From contig JACKEV010000008.1 of the NCBI GenBank assembly GCA_020632795.1, positions 496,001 to 560,000 on the forward strand: 64,000 nucleotides of DNA. The letters are read 5' to 3'. Position 1 is the stretch's first letter; every line of letters begins with the position of its first letter. Of this stretch, positions 18,453 through 27,099 are shown piece after piece. The translations under genes and the position numbers were made by a program. This DNA is from Alphaproteobacteria bacterium (GTDB lineage Bacteria; Myxococcota_A; UBA796; CAJQPC01). The notes beneath the pieces are model-generated. The model worked only from the letters and a program-made list of their open reading frames with translations, was not told the origin of the DNA and ran no database searches.

Positions 18453-20474
18453 TCAGCTGTGGTTGCGGATCCAGTTCAGCTTGGCCTGGTTCAGGCGACA
18501 GCCCACGTTGGTGAGCGCGGCCTGGCTGCGGTCGTTGTTGTCGACGTCGTTGACCAGGATGCCCGAGGCGACGATCTGGTTGCCGTCGGTGTAGAAGACC
18601 GGCGAGCCGCTCGTGCCGTTGCGGGCCTCGGCCGAGAACGTGAAGGTCTCGTCGTAGAGGTCGCGGATGGTGTCGATGTCGAGGTGCTGCTGGTCCTTGG
18701 AGAACCGCTGCTGCTCGTAGGTGTGGCTGCGGGCGGCGTAGCCGCAGACCACGACGCCACCGGCCGGGCTCATGTACTGCTCGGCGGCGGTGAAGTGCTG
18801 GCCGTGGGGCACGCGGTAGCTGCCGGTCTTGATGATGGCCATGTCGAAGTCGCTCTGGCCGGCCTTGGGACCCCGCAGGTAGCCCTCGTGGATCTTGATG
18901 TTGGCGGCCTGGACCGTGGTGTCGCCCCACGCCGGGGTGTTGTTGTTCAGGCCCGCGATGACCCGCACCGAGGAGACCGGGTTGCCGCCGCTGCCGACCA
19001 CGACGTGCGCGGCGGTCAGCACCACGTTGGGCGCGATGAAGAAGCCCGAGCCCTCGCCGCCGTCGCTCCGGACGATCTTGCAGATCGCGGAGTGGGGGAA
19101 GAAGCTGGCGTCCGGCACGCCCGCGATGAAGCGCAGGCGCCGGGAGACCCAGTCCGTCAGGATGCGCAGGGCGTCGGAGAAGTTGTGGGCCTCGTAGACG
19201 CGGGGGTGGGTCTCGCCGGGCAGGCGGTTGCCGTAGGCCGGGGGCGCGCCCGCCGAGCCGTAGCCATCGAACCAGCCCGGGGGCGCCAGGTGGGACTCGG
19301 CGTTGTAGCTGGAGTGGGCCTGCACGCTGGAGGTCTCCCAGGAGCGGCCCCGGTGCGCCCGGCCGCCGGAGTGCAGGATCTGGATGTCGACGCCGATGAA
19401 GGGCACCGCGTCCTCGTACTGGCGGATGTAGTCCTGGTAGGTCGTGGTGACCTGCTTGCCGCGCCCGGGGGGCCAGGGGTCGTTGATGTAGACCTTGGGG
19501 TTGTGCGGGTCGCTGGTGCTCTCCAGGCCGGTGATCACGATGGCGTGCAGCGCGCCGGGGCCGGGGGAGATGCCGACCCACAGGGGCCCGTTGTTCTCCA
19601 GGAGCTGGCGGAAGCCCTCGACGGTGTAGCTCTGGGGAGACTCCATGCGCAGGTTGAACGCGCGGGCGAGCTGGGGCACGTTGGCCGGGTTGAGGCCGTC
19701 GCGGAAGGCGGCGTACATGCCCTCGCCGCGGGCCATCAGCTCGGGGTCGATGCTCATGCGGTCGCGCCAGCCGATGACCATCGCGGCGCTGGCCGCCCAG
19801 CAGCTCATGCCGGTGGGCTGGGGGACGAGCTGGACCTCGTGGCGGACCGAGAAGCTCTGGTTGAGGGCCGAGGCCGCGTAGCCGCGCGACCAGCTCCCGG
19901 GGTGCAGGGCCATCGGGGCGCCCAGGTGGGCGCGCACGCCGTCGGCGATGGCTGCGCCGAGCCGGGCGATGGAGGCGTCGTCGCGGAGCTGCTGCTCGAT
20001 CATGGGGTCGCTGAGGTAGTCGACCTCGACCAGGCAGGCGGCGGTGTCCGAGGGCAGGCGCTCGGGGGTGAGCACGGCCAGCGGGCCGGAGTGCACGCCG
20101 CGGTCGACGCCGGCGTAGCGGGCGAGGCTGCGCTGCACGGCGTGGGCGAGCGCCATCGAGGTGCCGCTGGCGCGGTCGTGGACCCAGGTCTCGGGGCCGC
20201 GCGCGTCGGGGGCGCCGGCGTTCGCGTGCAGGGAGAGCAGGGTGCGGGCGCCGTAGCGGTTCGCCAGGTCGGCGCGCTCGGCCAGGGAGAGGTTGCGATC
20301 GTCCTCGCGGGTCAGCGCCGCGCGCAGCCCGCCGAGGTGCTGAGCGACGGCCTGGGCCAGGCGCAGGTTGACGTCCTTCTCCAGGACACCGGAGGGGCCG
20401 CGCGCGCCGTAGGGGGTGGAGTTGCCACGGACCTCGTGGCCGCCGTGACCCGGGTCGATCAACACGTCAATCAT
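18453..20474 (-). CDS. Three-hydrolase fusion: N-acetylmuramoyl-L-alanine amidase (Amidase_3) + papain-like cysteine peptidase + trypsin-like serine peptidase
   Basis: 673 residues from ATG 20474 (GGGAG upstream); the frame stays open another 69 codons upstream but that part is not protein-like. Domain 1 (1-185) is an Amidase_3 with zinc ligands and catalytic residues His10 (DPGHGG), Glu32, His83 (SLHANA) and Glu150 (LVEVDYLSD). Domain 2 (about 212-365) looks like a C39/C70 papain-fold peptidase: Cys225 (SCWAA), His310 (ALHAIVI), Asp332 (YINDPW). Domain 3 (about 460-673) is an S1-type peptidase with His490 (TAAHVV), Asp544 (FDMAII) and Ser622 (GTSGSP). All three active sites look intact. No signal peptide: the amidase starts at residue 1, so export would need a non-Sec route or lysis. 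A sigma-54 promoter lies upstream and a sigma-54 activator gene is divergent. A lytic or predatory effector is the inferred role. Confidence 0.9.
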   Translation of the reverse strand: MIDVLIDPGHGGHEVRGNSTPYGARGPSGVLEKDVNLRLAQAVAQHLGGLRAALTREDDRNLSLAERADLANRYGARTLLSLHANAGAPDARGPETWVHDRASGTSMALAHAVQRSLARYAGVDRGVHSGPLAVLTPERLPSDTAACLVEVDYLSDPMIEQQLRDDASIARLGAAIADGVRAHLGAPMALHPGSWSRGYAASALNQSFSVRHEVQLVPQPTGMSCWAASAAMVIGWRDRMSIDPELMARGEGMYAAFRDGLNPANVPQLARAFNLRMESPQSYTVEGFRQLLENNGPLWVGISPGPGALHAIVITGLESTSDPHNPKVYINDPWPPGRGKQVTTTYQDYIRQYEDAVPFIGVDIQILHSGGRAHRGRSWETSSVQAHSSYNAESHLAPPGWFDGYGSAGAPPAYGNRLPGETHPRVYEAHNFSDALRILTDWVSRRLRFIAGVPDASFFPHSAICKIVRSDGGEGSGFFIAPNVVLTAAHVVVGSGGNPVSSVRVIAGLNNNTPAWGDTTVQAANIKIHEGYLRGPKAGQSDFDMAIIKTGSYRVPHGQHFTAAEQYMSPAGGVVVCGYAARSHTYEQQRFSKDQQHLDIDTIRDLYDETFTFSAEARNGTSGSPVFYTDGNQIVASGILVNDVDNNDRSQAALTNVGCRLNQAKLNWIRNHS

Positions 20475-20920
20475 GGGAGTCTCCCAGAGGAGGTGGACGA
20501 CCCCGGGATGCGAAGACCATGCCAGCGCCGGGGGGCCCCTGACGCGATGAACGGGACACAGATATGATCGATCGGGCATGCCTGGGCGATCGTTCCGTGC
20601 ACAGTCGGGCATGCTGTTCAGGAGACGTTCAGGTCCGAGACACGCGGGGGCGGCCTGAGGATAGAACTGTTGTGGGGTCAACCCCGACCTTATTGTATTA
20701 CATCAAGGATCGAGGGACAGCCCCCGGCGGATCGTCGAATCCCCGGAATCATCCCTTCATGGGCCGGTATCGTGGGAATTGCCACACCCCTGCGGCAGAT
20801 CAGCGTCGATTCCTGGCCTGCAGAATTCGGCCTTGTCCGCGCAGCGGGAGCTGTGGTAACCCTTGAGTACAGGAAGGCAGCGACCGACGTCATCCCGCAC
20901 AGATTCCCAGCGAGGTTCTC
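20475..20920. other. Divergent intergenic region between hydrolase fusion and sigma-54 activator
   Basis: 446 bases without a credible gene. It holds the minus-strand sigma-54 site (20509-20524) and two copies of TCGGGCATGC about 33 bases apart (near 20574 and 20606), which could be activator-binding sites; GTTCAGG also recurs close by. Open frames crossing it have no coding character. Confidence 0.5.
20509..20524 (-). promoter_or_regulatory. Sigma-54 (-24/-12) promoter for the three-hydrolase fusion gene
   Basis: On the minus strand TGGCAT, five bases, TCGCA, with exactly ten bases between GG and GC. The -12 element lies 36 bases before the ATG at 20474, close to the distances at the other two sigma-54 sites in this window. 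One mismatch in each element, so somewhat weaker than the site at 15561. Confidence 0.6.
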
Positions 20921-21937
20921 ATGCACCCTGAGCGACACCTCTCCACAACGGGTTCTCTCGCTGACGCGCTGCTCGGTCAATCCGCCTGCATGTGCCGCCT
21001 CAAGCGGCGGCTGCCTCGGGTCGCCAAGGCCCAGCGCACCACCCTGATCGTCGGCGAGACCGGTACCGGCAAGGAGCTGGTCGCGCGCTCGCTGCACCAG
21101 CTCTCGGCGCGGCGGGAGCTGCCCTTCGTCACCGTCAACTGCGGCGCCCTGCCGGACAACCTGGTGGAGTCCGAGCTGTTCGGCCACGTGCGCGGCGCGT
21201 TCACCGGCGCCGAGCAGAGCCGCCACGGCCTGGTCCGCACCGCCTCGCGGGGCACCCTGTTCCTGGACGAGGTCAACTCCCTGAGCCTGCGCACCCAGGC
21301 CCGGCTGCTCCGCTTCCTGGAGACCGGCGAGTACCGCCCGGTGGGCTCCGACGCGGTGGAGCGCTCGGAGGCCTGGATCGTCGCGGCCACCAACGTGGAC
21401 CTCCAGGCCCCGAACCGGTCCGGCGGCTTCCGGGAGGATCTGCTGCACCGCCTGCAGGTGGTCCGGGTCGAGGTCCCGCCGCTGCAGGTGCGGGGCGAAG
21501 ACATCCTCTTCCTGGCGGAGCACTTCCGGGACCAGGCCGGGGGCGCGGGGCTGGCCTTCACCGAGGGCGCCCGCCACGCGATGATGGCCCACGCCTGGAC
21601 CGGCAACGTGCGCGAGCTGCGCAACCGGGTCGAGTCGGCGGTGCTGCTGGCCGAGGGCGACGCGATCGGGGTGGAGGACCTCGGCCTGGCCTCGGTGCCG
21701 GGCCTGGCCGCGACCTCCGGCGCCGACGACGCCCGCATCGAGGACACCCTGTGGGCGCTGGTGGAGGAGAACGGCCTGACCCTGAGCGAGGCGGTCACCC
21801 TCTGCGAGCGCATCCTCATCCGCGAGGCCCTCAAGGCCGAGGACCACAACCGCACCCGCGCGGCCAGCCGCCTGGGCATCCACGTGCGGACCATCTTCAA
21901 GAAGCTGGCGCGGACCGACGAGGTGACGCTGCACTGA
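20921..21937 (+). CDS. Sigma-54-dependent transcriptional activator without sensory domain
   Basis: 338 residues. After only about 20 residues it enters the AAA+ domain: Walker A GETGTGKE (45-52), the sigma-54 contact loop GAFTGA (92-97), Walker B GTLFLDEV (111-118) and NVRELRNRVE. The C-terminus is a Fis-type helix-turn-helix (NRTRAASRLGIHVRTIFKKL). No receiver, GAF, PAS or FHA domain precedes the AAA+ core, so activity must be controlled by expression or by a partner. It is divergent from the hydrolase fusion, whose promoter is of the sigma-54 type, and is the obvious candidate regulator of it and perhaps of the similar promoters at 15561 and 57583. That link is inference from position and promoter type. 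Confidence 0.93.
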   Translation: MHPERHLSTTGSLADALLGQSACMCRLKRRLPRVAKAQRTTLIVGETGTGKELVARSLHQLSARRELPFVTVNCGALPDNLVESELFGHVRGAFTGAEQSRHGLVRTASRGTLFLDEVNSLSLRTQARLLRFLETGEYRPVGSDAVERSEAWIVAATNVDLQAPNRSGGFREDLLHRLQVVRVEVPPLQVRGEDILFLAEHFRDQAGGAGLAFTEGARHAMMAHAWTGNVRELRNRVESAVLLAEGDAIGVEDLGLASVPGLAATSGADDARIEDTLWALVEENGLTLSEAVTLCERILIREALKAEDHNRTRAASRLGIHVRTIFKKLARTDEVTLH

Positions 21938-22050
21938 GGCCAGGACGACCCCTCGATCCAGCCCTCCACCGCCCCGTCAAGGCTTCATCAACAGGTGTCA
22001 ACCCGTTCCCCTGCGCGATAGGCTGTCGCGCCTGGAATGGACGGATTCTC

Positions 22051-23673
22051 ATGACCCTACGGCACCTGCTCCTCCCCCTGGCCCTGCTCGCCTGCGACAA
22101 GGACGACACCGACGACTCCGCCCCGGTGGAGACCGCCGAGCCCGAGGCCTCCGTCTGCGAGGGCCTGGGCCTGAGCGAGGTGCCCTTCGACGCCGACGGC
22201 CCGTTCGGGACCGCCCGGCGGGACCTGGCCGCCGACTTCACCGTGCCGCTGCTCAACGGCGAGACCTTCACCCTCTCCGAGGCCTGGACCGGCTGCGACG
22301 CGACGGTCTTCATCCCCCACTACCTGCCGGTCTCCACCCGGGACAACGCCTCGGTGTGGACCACCGGGGTCGCCGACCTCGTAGAGCGCTCGCCGGTGAA
22401 CGCCCGGTACCTCTTCGTGGTGATGGGCGCCAGCGGGGTGGACAGCTACGGTGCTGCGTTGCAGCAAGAGATCGACGAATACCTGGTCACCCTGAGTGAG
22501 GCGGACGCCGCATGGTGGGGCCAGCGCCTGCTGGTGGTGGCCGAGCCCTCCGAGACCACGGACGCCTGGATCGGCGGCCTGCTGGAGAGCAGCGTCGGCG
22601 GGTACGGCTTCGGCATCGACCGCGCCCAGCGCATCCGGGGCCTGGGCTCGCTGACCGCGGTGGAGGCGTTCGACTACGACCTCTACAACGCCGGGGAGTG
22701 GCCCTGGGAGCGCCGCCTGTACTCGGCGGCCTTCGAGGCCGAGTACATGAACTTCGAGGCGGCGCGCGAGGCCCGGCTCGACGCCGTCGACGCCACCCTG
22801 GTGGAGGTCTTCGACGGCGGGGTCATCGAGCAGTACGAGGACACCACGGTCACCCTGCCCGACGCCGCGACCCTGGCCGGCTTCGACACCCTGGAGGTGG
22901 ACGTCGTGATGGAGTGCCCCGACACCGGCGCCCAGGAGGCCGGCAACTGTGGGGCGTGGGACTACCTGGCGCACCTCTGGCTGTGGGACGAGGCCACCGA
23001 GAGCTGGCTGGAGATGGCCCGCTTCATCACCACCTATCACAGAGAGTCCCGCTGGGTGGTGGACGCCAGCCACGCCCTGGCCTGGCTCCAGGGCGGCGGC
23101 GAACGCCAGCTCCGCTACGAGTGGGCGCCCTCCTGGAACACCCAGCCCACCGGCGTGACGCTGACCCTGCGGCTCAGCAACCAGGGCAAGGGCAGCGCGC
23201 CCCAGGAGATCGTGCCTCTGTTCACCGGCGGCAACTTCAACTCGGCCTACAACGACGGTCGGGAGCCCATCGACGTGGACATCCCCGCCGACGCGGTCAA
23301 GGTGGAGTTCGTGGCCCTCACCACCGGCCACGGCGGCGCCACCCAGAACTGCGCGGAGTTCTGCCCCCATCAGCACGAGTTCACCCTCGGGGGCACGGTC
23401 TACATGCAGGAGTTCCCCGAGGCCAGCACCGACACCGGCTGCGCCGAGAAGGTCAGCGACGGCGTGGTCCCCAACCAGTGGGGCACCTGGTGGTTCGGCC
23501 GCGGCGGCTGGTGCCCCGGGCAGCGGGTGGATCCGTTCGTGGTGGATGCGACGGCGCTGGCCACACCGGGCGGGACGCTGACGGTGAGCTATCGGGGGTT
23601 GCTGGGCGGGAGCACGCCGCCGGATGACGCGGGGAGCATCGAGCTGCGGAGCTGGTTGGTGATTTCAAAGTGA
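22051..23673 (+). CDS. PNGase F-like (peptide-N-glycosidase F) lipoprotein
   Basis: 540 residues from ATG 22051. Lipobox LALLAC (Cys15) after a very short hydrophobic stretch predicts an exported lipoprotein. Residues about 55-180 resemble a redoxin-like fold (DFTVPLLNGETFTLSEAW) but without an obvious CxxC. From about 240 to the end the sequence has the style of the two jelly-roll domains of PNGase F: VVMECPD followed by CGAWDYLAHLWL, FITTYHRESRW, NCAEFCPHQHEFTLGG and NQWGTWWFGRGGWCPGQ. PNGase F releases N-glycans from Asn of glycoproteins, and the Asp/Trp in the CxxWD stretch corresponds to the catalytic region. A role in processing eukaryotic or surface glycoproteins as nutrient or prey is possible. 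Family call is by motif memory and should be confirmed. Confidence 0.75.
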   Translation: MTLRHLLLPLALLACDKDDTDDSAPVETAEPEASVCEGLGLSEVPFDADGPFGTARRDLAADFTVPLLNGETFTLSEAWTGCDATVFIPHYLPVSTRDNASVWTTGVADLVERSPVNARYLFVVMGASGVDSYGAALQQEIDEYLVTLSEADAAWWGQRLLVVAEPSETTDAWIGGLLESSVGGYGFGIDRAQRIRGLGSLTAVEAFDYDLYNAGEWPWERRLYSAAFEAEYMNFEAAREARLDAVDATLVEVFDGGVIEQYEDTTVTLPDAATLAGFDTLEVDVVMECPDTGAQEAGNCGAWDYLAHLWLWDEATESWLEMARFITTYHRESRWVVDASHALAWLQGGGERQLRYEWAPSWNTQPTGVTLTLRLSNQGKGSAPQEIVPLFTGGNFNSAYNDGREPIDVDIPADAVKVEFVALTTGHGGATQNCAEFCPHQHEFTLGGTVYMQEFPEASTDTGCAEKVSDGVVPNQWGTWWFGRGGWCPGQRVDPFVVDATALATPGGTLTVSYRGLLGGSTPPDDAGSIELRSWLVISK

Positions 23674-23979
23674 TCTTCATCTGCAGGTTGTCGTCATGGC
23701 GAGCGTTGGGGTGGTTCATCTGCTTCGCAGGTCGTCCACTCGGGCGGAGCAATACAGGTGCCGACGTCCTGAAATCGTGAGGCCATACCAGTCACCCGGA
23801 TGGTTCTGAGGAAGAGGCATCTCCGCTGGGAGTGGCTGGAGGAGGACCTCGGCGAGATCAGGGTGCAGGTCTGCCAGCCCAAGATCGCGGTCGAGGAGTG
23901 GGAGTGCCGAGCGCGGACATGTCCACGCTGGCCTCAGCAAGCGATGGGCTCCCTTTCAGTTGGCTGGGCCCTGGTGGTC
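23674..23979. other. Intergenic stretch with no recognisable gene
   Basis: The short open frames on both strands here do not resemble known proteins and lack ribosome sites. Base composition falls from this point on compared with the upstream genes, marking the left edge of the lower-GC stretch. Confidence 0.5.
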
Positions 23980-24008
23980 TCGACGGGAAGCGCGCAGTAG
24001 GCTATATA
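23980..24008 (+). promoter_or_regulatory. Putative sigma-70-type promoter
   Basis: TCGACG and TATATA separated by 17 bases, 34 bases before the start at 24043. The AT-rich TATATAAGAT stretch stands out in this GC-rich genome. Confidence 0.45.
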
Positions 24009-24042
24009 AGATACAAGACGCACGGTGTATTGAGGAGAAGCC

Positions 24043-24699
24043 ATGAGAGTGTGGGGTTGGGCGACCACCGCCGTTGCAGGCTTGCTGACAGCGTGTGTAC
24101 CGCTACACGCGCCTATCCAGACTGCGAGACCAGTTGAACCGGGTGAGCTTGAGTTCTCCGCTGATGCTGACCTGATCCATGCCTATGACGCTGATGAGCC
24201 ACGAGGGCTACTCCCCAACCCCATGCTGAGCGTCAGCTACGGCGCGCACGAGCGTGTCGATGTCGGGGTGTCCATCGGGATGCAGGGCATCATTCCACGA
24301 GCCAGGTTGCTCGTGACCCCAGCCTCCTGGGAGCGATTCTCGTTGTCGCTGGCCCCTACGCTCCAACTCCCGGTCATGGCGGTGTACTGTCCGTTGCTGG
24401 TGGGGCTACACCCTGTGGAGCGCTTCGAGGCCGTGGTTGGGATTCAACCGATGATATTGCGTACCAACCAGAATGCTCCAAACGCCGAGTCTGACCGCTT
24501 CTTGTGTGCATCCAACTTCACCGTAGGGGCGTCGATTCGCTTGGGGGACCACTGGCGGGTAATGCCCCAGGTGGCCTACTCGAATGGGACGCGGTATCTG
24601 GACGTGGCCCCAGTGGAACTGACTTCTTCGGACAGGTATCGCTTCGGGCACTACGGGATTAGCGTGGCGTACCGGAGGCAGGTGGTGGACATGGAGTGA
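24043..24699 (+). CDS. Small lipoprotein, predicted outer-membrane beta-rich protein
   Basis: 218 residues from ATG 24043 with GAGGAGA upstream. Lipobox LLTAC (Cys18). The rest is alternating hydrophobic/polar sequence with Gly-rich turns (MLSVSYGAHERVDVGVSIGM, FTVGASIRLGDHWRVMPQVAY) and ends in an aromatic strand pattern (YGISVAYRRQ), as in small outer-membrane beta-barrels. I do not recognise a named family. Codon use is less GC-biased than that of the neighbours, as in the next gene. Convergent with the FG-GAP lipoprotein. Confidence 0.75.
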   Translation: MRVWGWATTAVAGLLTACVPLHAPIQTARPVEPGELEFSADADLIHAYDADEPRGLLPNPMLSVSYGAHERVDVGVSIGMQGIIPRARLLVTPASWERFSLSLAPTLQLPVMAVYCPLLVGLHPVERFEAVVGIQPMILRTNQNAPNAESDRFLCASNFTVGASIRLGDHWRVMPQVAYSNGTRYLDVAPVELTSSDRYRFGHYGISVAYRRQVVDME

Positions 24700-24790
24700 T
24701 GAACGGAGGCATCTCCATATTTCGTGGGTATTGAACGGAGTTGGAGCGGGCACCGTGGTGCTCCGCCGAGAGTTCTCCCAGAAGTGAAGA

Positions 24791-26473
24791 CTAAATTGTC
24801 CCACCGAATATCAGAGCATTTCCAAGGATGAGGTCGTCGCACCCGTCGCCGAGTCCTTCAACCCAAGTCGACATATGAGCCGTACTACCCATGCTGTTGT
24901 TTGAGACAGCCCCGATGATGGCGTGGGCGTCGCTCTCTGATGTCAAGATGGTCCCTTCAGTTGCATAATAGAAGACATAAGATGTACTTAGGGTTTCCTC
25001 TTCCAAAGCGCCGGCAGCGATGAGCAGTATATCACGTAGTCCATCCGAATCGACGTCAGCCAGTCCCCCGATAGATGTGCCCAGACGGATGTGGTCTGCA
25101 TGGCCCCAGAAGGTCAGGTACGCTTGGTCAGTAGATGTCTCGGCCGATGAGCCCAGGTCAGGTCCACCGGAAAGTATAAATACAGCACCGGCATCCAGTC
25201 CTGTATGGTCTGATAGGGGAGCTCCGATTGCCAAATCGGCATACCCATCACCATTTTGGTCATCCAACCCCTGGACAGCACAGCCGAGGTGATCTCCCTC
25301 GTCACCACTGAGAATAGTAGTTCCTACCGTAGAAAGGGAAATTACTCCTTCCAATCCGAGGATATCCATGCCGCTTAGTACATAGGCATGGCCTATGGAT
25401 TGATTCAGTCGTTCCCCAGGGGCACCGCGGACCAAGTCATCCATACCATCACCATTGAGATCAATCAACTCAATGGCACCACCATCCATCCAATCCCAGG
25501 AAGCAAGTTGTGTACTGCTTTGGTCGGCAAGGAGTACCAATGAATCCTCTGTACTGACGGTTCTCTCGCTGAAGGGGCCAGTGAACAGGAACGCCGGTAG
25601 AGAGGCAATGCCCGTTGTGGTGTCGAGGTATCTAAGTCCTGCGACCAGAACGCTTACTTGCTCCGTGCCGGAGACATTCCCAAAAGCAACGTCGTAGCCG
25701 ACGTGCTCGTTGGCTCTGCCATGTAGCTGGACGTCGAAACTCAGCGGATCGATTTCGCCAGCATCGATTGGACCAAAGTAGAGGTTGACGAGTCCACGGT
25801 CAATCTCATAGGTCTCCCCTCCATCATGGTTGGATAGCGGCGCTGTCACGAAAATGTCGTGAAACCCGTCATGATTGATATCCGTTGCGGTACCTACCTT
25901 CCAACCTAGTGAAGCGTAGTCAGTGCCATCGGATGGCTCAAAAGCAACACTCCACGCGTCCACTTCATGGGTGTCAGAGTAGGTTACTTCCTCTTCAAGT
26001 GGACCACCAAAAAGTACATAAAAGCCTCCACGTTCGTGCTCGGTTGTGCTGGAGTAGCCGAGTAACACGTCAGAGAAGCCATCGTTGTTGATATCCCCCG
26101 CCTGGGCTACAGATGTGGCACTGGCCGGGGCATTTTGGTGTGTAATGGTGAGTAGCCGTGGTGACTCCAACATGTCACCCTCCGGTCTGCAGAGGGTCAA
26201 GGCATCCTCCGTGGACATGTCACAATCGTTGATGATGCCATCCTTGCAGATTTCAGGTGCACCGGGAAAGACGGCTGCATTGTCGCTATTGCAGTCGAAC
26301 TCGTCAGTGACACCGTCTTGATCACGATCTCCAACCTCTGGCGAGTGGGAGCTGTCGCGACTGAATCGCTCTGTATCAGGGGGTGGAGTCGTCTTGCCGT
26401 TGCACGCGGCCAACAACACTACCGTAAGTACGACGTGGACTCGATGCGAACGGTGATGGCTTGAATCAACCAC
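24791..26473 (-). CDS. FG-GAP (integrin-alpha-type) repeat lipoprotein with one Asp-rich repeat
   Basis: 560 residues. The start is taken at GTG 26473, with GGAT seven bases upstream; an in-frame ATG 15 codons earlier has no ribosome site. Lipobox LLAAC about 20 residues in. An Asp-rich unit (DRDQDGVTDEFDC, FPGAPEIC) comes first, then FG-GAP repeats with DINNDGFSDVLLGY, DINHDGFHDIFV, DLNGDGMDDLVRGAP, DQNGDGYADLAIGAP and DVDSDGLRDILL, forming a seven-bladed calcium-binding propeller. Surface-exposed binding protein by family. Its composition is clearly lower in GC than the rest of the window and its third-codon positions are mixed, suggesting a different history. Confidence 0.87.
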   Translation of the reverse strand: MVDSSHHRSHRVHVVLTVVLLAACNGKTTPPPDTERFSRDSSHSPEVGDRDQDGVTDEFDCNSDNAAVFPGAPEICKDGIINDCDMSTEDALTLCRPEGDMLESPRLLTITHQNAPASATSVAQAGDINNDGFSDVLLGYSSTTEHERGGFYVLFGGPLEEEVTYSDTHEVDAWSVAFEPSDGTDYASLGWKVGTATDINHDGFHDIFVTAPLSNHDGGETYEIDRGLVNLYFGPIDAGEIDPLSFDVQLHGRANEHVGYDVAFGNVSGTEQVSVLVAGLRYLDTTTGIASLPAFLFTGPFSERTVSTEDSLVLLADQSSTQLASWDWMDGGAIELIDLNGDGMDDLVRGAPGERLNQSIGHAYVLSGMDILGLEGVISLSTVGTTILSGDEGDHLGCAVQGLDDQNGDGYADLAIGAPLSDHTGLDAGAVFILSGGPDLGSSAETSTDQAYLTFWGHADHIRLGTSIGGLADVDSDGLRDILLIAAGALEEETLSTSYVFYYATEGTILTSESDAHAIIGAVSNNSMGSTAHMSTWVEGLGDGCDDLILGNALIFGGTI

Positions 26474-27099
26474 GGGTGATCCTTTCTTATGACAGGCTTT
26501 CGCAAAACTGATGTCCATGGTAGGCTTCTATCTATTCGTCCGCGTGTTGACAACCTGCCTCCAAGCCACCGCCCTCACCAACTCTTCCAGCATCTACCCC
26601 TGCAGGTGCCTCTCCCAGGTTGCCTGGACCCGGAGTTACCGCACGTCGTGGGAGATGGGCAGGCTCCCGTTCCGGGCCCGTTTGGTGGTGCCCATCTCTC
26701 GTGTGAGGTCGCGCTCCTGGCGCTCCAGGTTCTTAGGGTCGCTCCGGCAATTCGGCCCTCGCGGACTTGTCCTCTGGGATGCCGTGCATGTGCGCGGCGC
26801 AAACGAACTAAGCTTGGCGATGTGGGCGAAGTAGGGGTTGTCAGTGTTGAAGGTTCTCATTGCTGGCGATACCGAGGGGACGGTCGAGGGTGTTCCGGGG
26901 GGTCATGGTGTGCTTGTGCACCGGACAGTTCCACTCAAGACACAAGCAACTCCGCTGCCTGAGTCTCCAGGCTCTCCAGCACGTAACCGATCCGAGATCC
27001 CTCCAGCCCAGGGCGACGCGTACGGTGGCGAGCGCCAGCCCGCCGGCCAGGGTGAGGACCAGGAAGGAGCGCGCGGCGCGTGGACTCAGGGCGTAAGCC
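26474..27099. other. Gene-poor intergenic region with coding debris
   Basis: No intact gene is supported. On the minus strand, 26990-27110 reads as a basic segment followed by a membrane helix (RAARSFLVLTLAGGLAL) in a frame that overlaps the end of the small lipoprotein gene; it has no proper start and looks like the stub of a lost membrane protein. Nothing else is recognised. Confidence 0.4.

Noticed and set aside
20475..20681. N-terminal extension of the three-hydrolase protein to 20681
   Set aside because: The extra 69 residues lack protein-like composition, and the ATG at 20474 starts exactly at the amidase domain with a ribosome site and a sigma-54 promoter in the right place.
23716..23940. 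Minus-strand 74-codon frame with hydrophobic/Pro-rich sequence
   Set aside because: No ribosome site, no family resemblance and codon use unlike genes; treated as non-coding.
26500..26860. Possible transposase remnant
   Set aside because: Neither strand gives a recognisable transposase motif; the frames are interrupted and the apparent similarity was not convincing.
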